Positions 1 through 4,923 of a stretch of DNA of 5,007 nucleotides are shown piece after piece. This DNA comes from JACZQZ01 sp046756945 (GTDB taxonomy: Bacteria; Pseudomonadota; Alphaproteobacteria; Rhodospirillales; 2-02-FULL-58-16): NCBI GenBank assembly GCA_046756945.1, contig JBHHXI010000171.1:1-5007 (forward strand). Reading direction: 5' to 3'. Each line of letters starts with the position of its first letter. The stretch's first letter is position 1. The position numbers and the translations under genes were made by a program. Under the pieces are notes generated by a model. The model saw nothing but the letters and a program-made list of their open reading frames with translations, did no database searches and was not told where the DNA came from.

Positions 1-518
1 ACCTCGCGGCCGGCCTCGACAGCTTCCAGCGCGGCGACTACGTTGCCGCCCGGCGCGAGCTCAAGCCGCTCGCGGAGAAAGGCGATTCCAGGGCCCAGTA
101 TGCCCTTGGCATCATGTACCTGAATGGTTTCCTTAAAGCGCCTTCGTCCGGCGCCGCGGCCGAGTGGCTGCGCAGGTCTGCGTCGCAGGGGTATATCGAG
201 GCGCAGACGGAGATGGCGCGCATGTACCGGCTCGGCGACGGCGTGCCGCAAGACTACGCCAAGATGGCGGAGTGGTATCAAAGGGCGGCCCAACAGGGCG
301 ACGTCGGCGCGCAGCTCTTCCTGGCGGACAGCTATGCCTATGGCTACGGTGTGGAGCCGGATTCCGTGCGGGCCTACATGTGGTACGAAATTGCCATCCA
401 GTACTGGGGACCGCTCGCGGTGCGGGCACGGGACGTCGTTGCCGAGAAGATGTCACCCGAGCAAATCGCCGAGGCCGTCCGGCTTGCCGGCAAGTGGTTG
501 CGGGAGAACCGCAGGTAA
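1..518 (+). CDS. Sel1-repeat (SLR) protein, 3' part only
   Basis: The reading frame is open from base 3 with no stop, so the gene begins upstream of the window; about 171 C-terminal residues are visible. They form at least three Sel1-like repeats of about 36 residues: a first unit around GDSRAQYALGIMYLNG, a second around ASQGYIEAQTEMARMYRLGDGV, and a third around AAQQGDVGAQLFLADSYAYGYGV followed by a helix rich in Trp and Tyr. The pattern A-x-x-G-x-x-x-A-Q-x-x-L-x-x-x-Y-x-x-G is that of Sel1/TPR-like alpha-alpha superhelices. These generally act as protein-protein interaction scaffolds, often in the periplasm or at the envelope. The last ~35 residues (MSPEQIAEAVRLAGKWLRENRR) look like a C-terminal capping helix. 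The specific partner cannot be read from the sequence. The internal ATG at 114 is unlikely to be the true start because the upstream codons continue the repeat pattern. Confidence 0.9.
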   Translation, partial: LAAGLDSFQRGDYVAARRELKPLAEKGDSRAQYALGIMYLNGFLKAPSSGAAAEWLRRSASQGYIEAQTEMARMYRLGDGVPQDYAKMAEWYQRAAQQGDVGAQLFLADSYAYGYGVEPDSVRAYMWYEIAIQYWGPLAVRARDVVAEKMSPEQIAEAVRLAGKWLRENRR

Positions 519-554
519 GTCAGCGCGCCTGATCCGATGCGGGCCGATCCAGGT

Positions 555-1235
555 TTACTGTTCCGCATCGGGCAAGATCATGTAGCCGACGCCCCGCACG
601 GTATGCACCGCCGCGCCGGCGTGTGCTGCCGTGAGTTTCTTGCGCAGCCGATGGATCAGGACTTCGAGCGAATTGGACGATCTTTCCTCCTCGATGCCGT
701 AGAGCCCCTGCTCCATGATCTCCTTCGGAACTACCTTCCCGCCGCGCATCAGCAACTGTTCCAGGACCCTGCCCTCACGCGGGGTGAGCGCCAGGGGCGC
801 CTCTCCGACGCGGGCCTCGCGGCTTACGATGTCGAAGGAAATATCTCCGGCCGTAAGGATCTTGCTGAGCATCGTAGTGGGTCGGCGCAGCAAGGCATGG
901 ACCCGAGCCACGAGTTCGTCCATGTCAAAGGGCTTCGTCAGATAATCGTCGGCTCCCGCATTCAGGCCTTTCACCCGGTCCGCCACTTGAATTCTCGAGG
1001 TCAGGATCAGGACAGGCAGGGACATGTCTTTATTCCTGATCTGGCTCAGGAGATCGAGGCCATCGCGGTCCGGAAGACCGAGATCAAGAATCATGGCGTC
1101 ATAGGATCGGCAGTCGACGGCCTCGCTCGCCGTCTGCGCGGTGCCCACGGAGTCGGCATCGATGCTGGCGTCCTTCAGGCCCTTGCAGATGAGCGAAGCG
1201 AGGCGTTGGTGATCTTCTACAAGGAGTATGCGCAA
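555..1235 (-). CDS. OmpR/PhoB-family response regulator, no adjacent kinase
   Basis: A 226-residue, full-length two-component response regulator. Residues 1-115 are the receiver domain: acidic pair E7-D8, phosphoacceptor D51 in LDLGLPDRDG, switch T79 in LILTSR, and K101 in TKPF, so phosphorylation chemistry looks intact. Residues ~128-222 are a winged-helix DNA-binding domain, with the recognition-helix region SLEVLIHRLRKKL and the C-terminal wing signature VRGVGYM. The style resembles the QseB/PmrA/TctD branch. The start is TTG (1233-1235 on the complement); GGAAGG lies 8 bases upstream as a ribosome binding site, and MRILLVEDH is the expected N-terminus. No in-frame ATG or GTG was seen in the ~60 bases upstream. 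No histidine kinase gene lies next to it: it converges with the Sel1 gene and faces away from the cytochrome genes. The signal sensed is unknown. Confidence 0.95.
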   Translation of the reverse strand: MRILLVEDHQRLASLICKGLKDASIDADSVGTAQTASEAVDCRSYDAMILDLGLPDRDGLDLLSQIRNKDMSLPVLILTSRIQVADRVKGLNAGADDYLTKPFDMDELVARVHALLRRPTTMLSKILTAGDISFDIVSREARVGEAPLALTPREGRVLEQLLMRGGKVVPKEIMEQGLYGIEEERSSNSLEVLIHRLRKKLTAAHAGAAVHTVRGVGYMILPDAEQ

Positions 1236-1382
1236 GACCGAAACCTTCCGTCGGAGCTGAACCCGAATCCTTCCTGTACGACAGCGCCAGATGAGGGCGG
1301 CGGCCGACCTGCGTCGATTCGGCGGACGGCGAAGTCCCTAACATATCGGAATTTTGACGATAATTGAAATTTCTCATGAAAA

Positions 1383-1398
1383 GTAAGGCGATTGTAAG
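1383..1398. promoter_or_regulatory. Candidate OmpR-family response-regulator box (11-bp direct repeat)
   Basis: GTAAG-N6-GTAAG on the + strand, equal to CTTAC-N6-CTTAC on the - strand. Two identical 5-mers 11 bp apart (one helical turn) are the geometry bound by OmpR/PhoB-type dimers, for example the CTTAA direct repeat of PmrA/QseB-type regulators. The site lies in an AT-rich island between the response regulator gene and the cytochrome genes. A further inverted half-site, GCTTA, follows at 1406-1410. The adjacent regulator is the obvious candidate ligand, but this is inferred from position and geometry only. Confidence 0.5.
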
Positions 1399-1421
1399 CG
1401 CGGATGCTTATACTGTATTGT
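1383..1421 (+). promoter_or_regulatory. Candidate activated promoter, -10 TATACT
   Basis: TATACT at 1409-1414 matches the sigma-70 -10 hexamer at five of six positions, with a TG at 1405-1406 close to the extended -10 position. There is no recognisable -35; the direct-repeat box 1383-1398 occupies that place and ends 10 bases before the -10. Promoters activated by OmpR-family regulators such as PhoP or PmrA are often built this way. The predicted start of transcription is near 1421. This is a motif-based prediction only. Confidence 0.45.
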
Positions 1422-1518
1422 GGTTCAAATTGGCCGAACGCAGCCTATGTGGACCACGTGTATTCGCAAAACTTGACAAGGCGGGCAATCGGCCTTCGGG
1501 CCTTGCCCGCCGTTTTTT
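1421..1518 (+). ncRNA. Candidate small RNA or terminated leader (~98 nt)
   Basis: The interval between the predicted transcription start near 1421 and the intrinsic terminator ending at 1518 holds no credible protein gene. It would give an RNA of about 98 nt ending in a GC-rich hairpin plus six U. Internal structure includes GTGG-A-CCAC around 1449-1458 and GTTC/GAAC pairing around 1423-1439; a single-stranded stretch rich in A and U before the terminator could be a pairing region. Two readings are possible: a stand-alone regulatory RNA controlled by the neighbouring response regulator, or the 5' leader of the downstream cytochrome genes with the hairpin as an attenuator. I see no tRNA fold and do not recognise a known RNA family. 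Confidence 0.4.
1480..1518 (+). terminator. Strong intrinsic terminator with UUCG tetraloop
   Basis: The outer stem GGCGGGCAA (1480-1488) pairs perfectly with TTGCCCGCC (1503-1511). The inner stem GGCC (1491-1494) and GGCC (1499-1502) closes the very stable TTCG loop (1495-1498), and only TC is bulged on the left. One G and then six T (1513-1518) follow. There is no T-tract on the other strand, so it acts on + strand transcripts. No coding gene on the + strand ends just before it, which is why a short RNA or an attenuated leader is proposed. Confidence 0.85.
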
Positions 1519-1570
1519 CGGTCGCGCAAGCGTCCGTCCTTGGCCTGCCACCGAACCGGGATCGAACGGC

Positions 1571-2314
1571 GTGGGCGCCGGGCGCCGCAGGATAACTGTC
1601 GACGCGGGATGGCGTCGCCAGACCGCCGGCTCTGGCCGTTGGCGGATCCGCGGGGCCACGCACCCAGACTGCCGGCGATCCCCGCCCGGCCGTCCAAAGC
1701 GGACGCGATGGGCGCTGATTTGGATCGCCTGGCTTGCCGTGGGTCCCCTTATCGCGGGCGGTTGCGATGGCGGCGTGGAGAAAATCGCACGGCCAGACCT
1801 CGCTCGGGGCTCGCCGCAGGCCGTGTCGCCGCCGACGCCAGTCAAGGCGCCGGAGCACCCATGGTTGCCCCTGCAAGCGGATTATCTCCACGATCCGGAT
1901 AACCCGGCGCTCCATTTGCTGCAGCAGCCGGTGGAAGCGCTCTCGGGCCTGCCGCGAAGCAAGTCCGGCAATCACGTGGATTGGATCGCGGCGCTCCGTT
2001 CAAGAGACATTGCCCCGCGCACCAACATCCAACCCGAGACCAAGGTCAGGCTGCTCGACCTCGACATCCTGTTCGAGGAAACGGCCGGCCAGCCTATTGT
2101 GCTCTTTCCGCACCTCCAGCATACGGAGTGGCTCGACTGCACCAACTGCCATGACAAGCCGTTCCTTCCCAAGAAGGGCGCTAATCCGGTCACCAAGTTG
2201 GCGATCCTCCAGGGCGAGTACTGCGGCCAGTGTCATGGCGCCGTCGCCTTCCCGCTCACCGCGTGCGCGCGCTGCCACAGCGTGCCGCGTCAAGCCAAAC
2301 CGCCGGCGTCTTGA
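1571..2314 (+). CDS. Membrane-anchored triheme c7-type cytochrome c
   Basis: From a GTG start the product is 247 residues. Residues 47-64 are a hydrophobic segment (WALIWIAWLAVGPLIAGG) preceded by basic residues and followed by Cys-65, resembling a signal anchor or a poor lipobox (IAGGC; the -3 position is Ala rather than the usual Leu). A proline-rich linker follows, then a C-terminal domain with three heme c sites: CTNCH (190-194), CGQCH (218-222) and CARCH (232-236). FPHLQH just before the first site supplies likely distal His ligands. Short spacing of three sites with an FPH-x-x-H lead-in fits c7-type triheme domains of extracytoplasmic electron carriers. The 3' end lies five bases before the next cytochrome gene, so they are likely co-transcribed. 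The start is uncertain: GTG 1571 is the last conventional in-frame start before the hydrophobic segment and leaves an odd Arg-rich 46-residue lead. The frame is open back to 1364, through the terminator. Confidence 0.8.
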   Translation: MGAGRRRITVDAGWRRQTAGSGRWRIRGATHPDCRRSPPGRPKRTRWALIWIAWLAVGPLIAGGCDGGVEKIARPDLARGSPQAVSPPTPVKAPEHPWLPLQADYLHDPDNPALHLLQQPVEALSGLPRSKSGNHVDWIAALRSRDIAPRTNIQPETKVRLLDLDILFEETAGQPIVLFPHLQHTEWLDCTNCHDKPFLPKKGANPVTKLAILQGEYCGQCHGAVAFPLTACARCHSVPRQAKPPAS

Positions 2315-2319
2315 GAACC

Positions 2320-2712
2320 ATGGCCTCCGCCCCTGGCCGAGCGGTTTTTGCCGCCGTCTGTCTGACGGCCCTTCTCCACCTGGGCCCGGTTCCGGCCCGC
2401 GCCGAGTACGGTGATGTGGTGCTGAACCATTACTCCGGCGCGGCTGGTGTTCGGCCGGTGATCTTTCCCCATTGGTTCCATCGCATCCGCTTCCGCTGCA
2501 AGGTATGTCATCACGAACTCGGCTTCGAGATGCGCGTCGGGGCCAACGACGTCACCATGAAGGACCTGTCGGAAGGGCGATTCTGCGGCATGTGCCACGA
2601 CAATCGGGTCGCCTGGGGGTTGGAGAACTGCGACCTCTGCCATTCGGCAAAGCCGGGCCTGGAGACCGGGATACGCGGAGGCCACCGGACGCTTGGGCCC
2701 GGACGGTGGTGA
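2320..2712 (+). CDS. Periplasmic triheme c7-type cytochrome c
   Basis: A 130-residue protein with a clear Sec signal peptide: MASAPGR, hydrophobic core AVFAAVCLTALLHLG, and predicted cleavage after ARA (residue 28). The mature part carries three heme attachment sites: CKVCH (60-64), CGMCH (89-93) and CDLCH (104-108). FPHWFH (49-54) and the extra His at 65 could serve as distal ligands for low-spin bis-His hemes. The order FPHWFHR...C-x-x-CH...GFEM...CGMCH...CDLCHS is characteristic of the c7-type triheme domain family. The likely role is electron transfer in the periplasm, handing electrons to or from the membrane-anchored partner encoded just upstream; the actual donor and acceptor are unknown. 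ATG 2320 is preferred because it gives a clean signal peptide; TTG 2311, overlapping the upstream stop, is an alternative adding three residues. The ribosome binding site is weak (GAGAA), which suggests translational coupling. Confidence 0.88.
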   Translation: MASAPGRAVFAAVCLTALLHLGPVPARAEYGDVVLNHYSGAAGVRPVIFPHWFHRIRFRCKVCHHELGFEMRVGANDVTMKDLSEGRFCGMCHDNRVAWGLENCDLCHSAKPGLETGIRGGHRTLGPGRW

Positions 2713-2715
2713 CCG

Positions 2716-2750
2716 GGCCCCGGCCCGGCCGATCACCGTGTGCCGGGGCC
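2716..2750. terminator. GC-rich hairpin after the cytochrome pair, possible weak terminator
   Basis: GGCCCCGG (2716-2723) pairs perfectly with CCGGGGCC (2743-2750) across a 19-base loop, starting four bases after the second cytochrome stop codon. Only a poor T-run follows (TTAAGGGTTT), so efficient intrinsic termination is doubtful. It may instead protect the 3' end of the message or mark a Rho-assisted end. Confidence 0.35.
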
Positions 2751-2758
2751 TTAAGGGT

Positions 2759-2772
2759 TTGATTCAAATCAA
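2759..2772 (+). promoter_or_regulatory. Perfect FNR/Anr/FixK-type operator
   Basis: TTGATTCAAATCAA is an exact match to TTGAT-N4-ATCAA, the consensus bound by Crp/FNR-family regulators (FNR, FnrL, Anr, Dnr, FixK, NnrR). It is palindromic even through the central four bases apart from the dyad. Which family member binds in this organism cannot be told from the site alone, because these regulators share the sequence. Confidence 0.85.
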
Positions 2773-2807
2773 TTACCTTGAGCCCGCAAGCGGCTATCAT
2801 CTTCCAA
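2759..2807 (+). promoter_or_regulatory. Class II FNR-type promoter of the ALAS gene
   Basis: TATCAT at 2795-2800 is a good -10 hexamer. It puts the start of transcription near 2807, so the operator centre (between 2765 and 2766) lies at about -41.5, exactly the position used by FNR at class II activated promoters. No independent -35 is needed. The regulated gene would be the ALAS gene starting at 3136; activation under low oxygen or during denitrification is the expected behaviour. Control of hemA by FnrL or Anr is known in other proteobacteria. Confidence 0.75.
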
Positions 2808-3135
2808 AATAATGCGTAGGCCGTGGCGGGACCGCGGCCTGGATCTTGCGATACACGGAATTAAGATGCCGCAGCCGAAGGTGCTTGCGTTTGGCCACCT
2901 GATGTCCCGGCCGAGGCCCGGGCAAGGGGGTTTCTGGTCCGGACGGCGACCGCGGGAACGGTCGGTCGCGGCCTTCGGGGCGGCGGCGTCTTTCTCCGCA
3001 TTTTCGACGAATCACTCAATGACACGGGTTGCGTGCAGCGCTGCTGCGCCTGCCGCCGCTCGGTGCGCCGGGCGGCGCCGGGTTGGGTCTAGGCGAAACG
3101 GATTTGGAACATAAGATCGAAGGGGGGGCTCGAAA
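2807..3135 (+). other. Long 5' leader of the ALAS gene, structured, no credible gene
   Basis: About 329 bases separate the predicted transcription start from the ALAS start codon. I see no protein gene here: the open frame 2812-3114 begins only five bases into the transcript, lacks a ribosome binding site, and is Arg/Ala-rich without recognisable features. Two compact hairpins stand out: GGCCGTGG/CCGCGGCC (2819-2839, one G-U pair, 5-base loop) and CGACCG/CGGTCG (2947-2964, 6-base loop); both loops contain CGGGA. A run of seven G (3122-3128) ends seven bases before the ATG and serves as the ribosome binding site. I do not recognise a known riboswitch. A second, closer promoter cannot be excluded. 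Confidence 0.5.
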
Positions 3136-4347
3136 ATGGATTACAGCCAATTCTTCAAAGAGAAACTCGATGGCCTGCGGTCCGAGGGGCGTTACCGCGT
3201 ATTCGCGGAACTCGCACGTCAGGCCGGTCGCTTTCCTGTCGCGGAGTCTTACGAGGGTTCCGCTGCAAAGCAGGTGACTGTGTGGTGCAGCAACGACTAT
3301 CTCGGCATGGGCCAGCATCCTGTGGTCCTCGATGCCATGAGCGACACCCTGCGCGCCTTCGGCGCCGGCGCCGGCGGAACCCGGAACATCTCCGGAACGT
3401 CGCATCCCCTGGTACTTCTGGAGAATGAACTGGCCGATCTGCACGGCAAGCCGGCCGCCCTGGTATTCACGTCCGGCTACATCGCCAACCAGGCGTCACT
3501 GTGTACGCTCGCCGCCATGTTGCCGCGATGCATCGTCTTTTCCGATGAGCTCAACCACGCTTCCATGATCGAGGGGATCCGACACAGCCGTGCCGAAAAA
3601 CGCATTTTCCGGCACAACGACGTCACCCATCTGGAGCATCTTTTGGACGAGTCCGATCCGGACGCGCCGAAGATCATCGTTTTCGAATCCGTCTATTCCA
3701 TGGATGGCGACATCGCGCCGATCGCGGAAATTTGCGACGTGGCCGAGCGGCGCGGCGCGCTCACCTACCTGGACGAAGTCCATGCCGTCGGCCTATATGG
3801 CCCGCACGGCGGCGGCATCGCCGAATCGCGGCAGCTGATGGACCGGCTGACGGTAATCAATGGCACGCTCGCAAAGGCCTTCGGCGTCCTCGGCGGTTAC
3901 ATCGCGTCGTCGAACGAAATCGTCGATTGCGTCCGCAGCTTCGCTGCCAGCTTTATCTTCACCACAGCCCTGCCGCCTGCGATCGCGGCCGGCGCACTCG
4001 CTTCCGTCCGGCACCTGAAGTCGAGCACGATCGAACGCGAGCGGCACCAGGAGCGCGCGGCCACTCTCAAACACCGGCTTCGCCAGGCCAACCTGCCGGT
4101 CATGCCGTCGGTCAGCCACATAGTCCCGGTTCTCGTCGGAGATCCGGTCCGGTGCAAGCTGGTCACGGACATTCTGATGCGCGACTACAGTATCTATATT
4201 CAGCCGATCAACTACCCCACGGTTCCGCGCGGAACCGAGCGTCTGCGACTCACGCCGGCGCCGTGCCACAGCGACGAGATGATGGACGAGTTGATCAGCG
4301 CCTTGTGCCAGATCTGGCGCAGCCTCGACCTGCCGCTTGCCGCTTGA
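3136..4347 (+). CDS. hemA: 5-aminolevulinate synthase (ALAS)
   Basis: A 403-residue PLP enzyme of the alpha-oxoamine synthase family, condensing glycine and succinyl-CoA to 5-aminolevulinate, the committed step of C4-pathway heme and tetrapyrrole synthesis, in the cytoplasm. Visible signatures: GRYRVF near the N-terminus (Arg-21 matches the substrate-binding Arg of the Rhodobacter enzyme), VWCSNDYLGMGQHP (49-62), GAGAGGTRNISGTSH (76-90), DELNHASMIEGIRHS (137-151), FESVYSMDGD (183-192), YLDEVHAVGLYGPHGGG (211-227, with Asp-213 and His-216), the Schiff-base Lys-247 in NGTLAKAFG, and PTVPRGTERLRLTP (361-374). Length and residue numbering agree with the Rhodobacter capsulatus enzyme to within one position over most of the chain, so it looks complete and active. 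No Cys-Pro heme-regulatory motif is present. It appears to be a single-gene unit: FNR-type promoter before, strong terminator after. Because it sits beside cytochrome genes it may be a second, condition-specific ALAS (compare hemT of Rhodobacter sphaeroides); that is inference. Confidence 0.97.
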   Translation: MDYSQFFKEKLDGLRSEGRYRVFAELARQAGRFPVAESYEGSAAKQVTVWCSNDYLGMGQHPVVLDAMSDTLRAFGAGAGGTRNISGTSHPLVLLENELADLHGKPAALVFTSGYIANQASLCTLAAMLPRCIVFSDELNHASMIEGIRHSRAEKRIFRHNDVTHLEHLLDESDPDAPKIIVFESVYSMDGDIAPIAEICDVAERRGALTYLDEVHAVGLYGPHGGGIAESRQLMDRLTVINGTLAKAFGVLGGYIASSNEIVDCVRSFAASFIFTTALPPAIAAGALASVRHLKSSTIERERHQERAATLKHRLRQANLPVMPSVSHIVPVLVGDPVRCKLVTDILMRDYSIYIQPINYPTVPRGTERLRLTPAPCHSDEMMDELISALCQIWRSLDLPLAA

Positions 4348-4411
4348 CCGGAGTGGCGACAGTTCCCCGTGAACAACGCGCAAGGCCCTGATCGGGAATT
4401 GTTATTCGGTT

Positions 4412-4457
4412 TTGCAAGGAAGGGGTGATTTGCCCCTTTGAACCTTGCAATTTTTTT
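4412..4457 (+). terminator. Strong intrinsic terminator after the ALAS gene
   Basis: TTGCAAGG (4412-4419) pairs perfectly with CCTTGCAA (4443-4450); the inner stem AAGGGG (4420-4425) pairs with CCCCTT (4433-4438) around a 7-base loop, leaving TGAA bulged on the right. Seven T follow (4451-4457). It lies 65 bases after the ALAS stop. Because the IS fragment starts somewhere near here, the hairpin may belong to the left end of that element rather than to the ALAS gene; either way it should stop ALAS transcripts. Confidence 0.85.
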
Positions 4458-4468
4458 CGCTTTTCGGG

Positions 4469-4500
4469 GATTCCCTGAAGGGCCGATCCGTGATTCCCTG
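4469..4500 (+). repeat. Short direct repeat GATTCCCTG in the IS fragment
   Basis: GATTCCCTG occurs at 4469-4477 and again at 4492-4500, 23 bases apart start to start (about two helical turns), just upstream of the transposase start. Subterminal repeats of this type can be transposase-binding sites. No function can be assigned from the sequence alone. Confidence 0.5.
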
Positions 4501-4522
4501 GTCGCATCGAGGAGGGCTTGCG

Positions 4523-4918
4523 ATGCGACCGAGGAAGACGGAGACGACGGGTTCGGGCGATCTGTTCCGGTCCCGTCTGGATCAGATCATCGACATGAGG
4601 CACGAGCTGGTGCGCCTGGCCGACGCGATCGACTGGGCGTGGATCGACGGCGAGCTGGCCGGGCGCTTCAGCCCGGAAGGTCGGCCGGCGACCGAGACGC
4701 GCTTCATGGTGGGGCTTCTGCTGTTGAAGCACATTTACGCTCTGTCGGACGAAGGGGTGTGCGCGCGCTGGGTGGAGAACCCGTACTTCCAGTACTTCAC
4801 CGGGGAAGAGTTCTTCCGGCACACCTTCCCGCACGAGCGCTCGGGCTTCAGTCAATGTCACCGCGGGTTCTATGGGAGGGCCTGCGGGGGCTCGAACCCC
4901 GGACCCGCTGAACAATAG
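4523..4918 (+). pseudogene. IS5-like transposase, 5' fragment
   Basis: ATG 4523 has a good ribosome binding site (GGAGGG, six bases upstream). The first ~111 residues (MRPRKTETTGSGDLFRSRLDQII... to ...FTGEEFFRHTFPHERSGFS) match my memory of the N-terminal domain (DUF772 type) of a group of IS5-family DDE transposases. Intact relatives continue with a His-Trp-Arg-Lys-Arg stretch and the catalytic DDE domain to roughly 400-plus residues. Here similarity stops near base 4853, and the frame runs through unrelated sequence (QCHRGFYGRACGGSNPGPAEQ) to a stop at 4916-4918. All catalytic residues are missing, so this is a dead remnant. IS1182-type elements are the main alternative family. The element's left end is somewhere between 4348 and 4450; I could not define terminal inverted repeats or a target duplication. 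Confidence 0.8.
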
Positions 4919-4923
4919 GCAGT
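4885..4923 (-). other. tRNA-3'-half-like sequence (degenerate)
   Basis: On the - strand, CGGGG-TTCGAGC-CCCCG (4885-4901) is a perfect T-arm: five pairs and a seven-base loop containing TTCGA. Before it, the bases at 4901-4923 have the length and layout of an anticodon arm plus a GGTCC variable region, resembling a threonine-type tRNA, but two of five anticodon-stem pairs are broken. I could not find a matching D-arm or 5' acceptor strand, and the 3' side (CAGGCCCTCCCA) lacks a proper CCA end. A functional tRNA is therefore unlikely; a tRNA-derived fragment or integration scar is possible. Confidence 0.35.

Noticed and set aside
537..1367. Long open frame (276 codons) on the + strand opposite the response regulator
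   Set aside because: It is the antisense shadow of a well-recognised gene in high-GC DNA; the translation shows no domain and the strand opposite has clear receiver and winged-helix signatures.
1421..1480. tRNA-like GGTTCAAAT at 1421-1430
   Set aside because: It resembles a T-loop, but the flanking bases do not form a T-stem and no acceptor, D or anticodon arms can be folded.
1364..1570. N-terminal extension of the first cytochrome starting at TTG 1364
   Set aside because: It would code through the candidate operator, -10 and a near-perfect terminator, and the translated extension has no signal-peptide character or recognisable domain.
1445..1975. Open frame of 176 codons on the - strand
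   Set aside because: Arg/Pro-rich shadow of the cytochrome gene and its upstream region; no recognisable motif or ribosome binding site.
2812..3114. Open frame of 100 codons in the ALAS leader
   Set aside because: Its ATG is only five bases after the predicted transcription start, it has no ribosome binding site, and its composition is that of random GC-rich DNA. It remains a weak possibility as a leader peptide if transcription starts further upstream.
3793..4383. Open frame of 196 codons on the - strand inside the ALAS gene
   Set aside because: Antisense shadow of a fully conserved enzyme; no domain signature.
4295..4915. Open frame of 206 codons on the - strand across the ALAS end and the IS fragment
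   Set aside because: It spans the terminator and is antisense to two recognised coding segments; Arg/Pro-rich translation without features.
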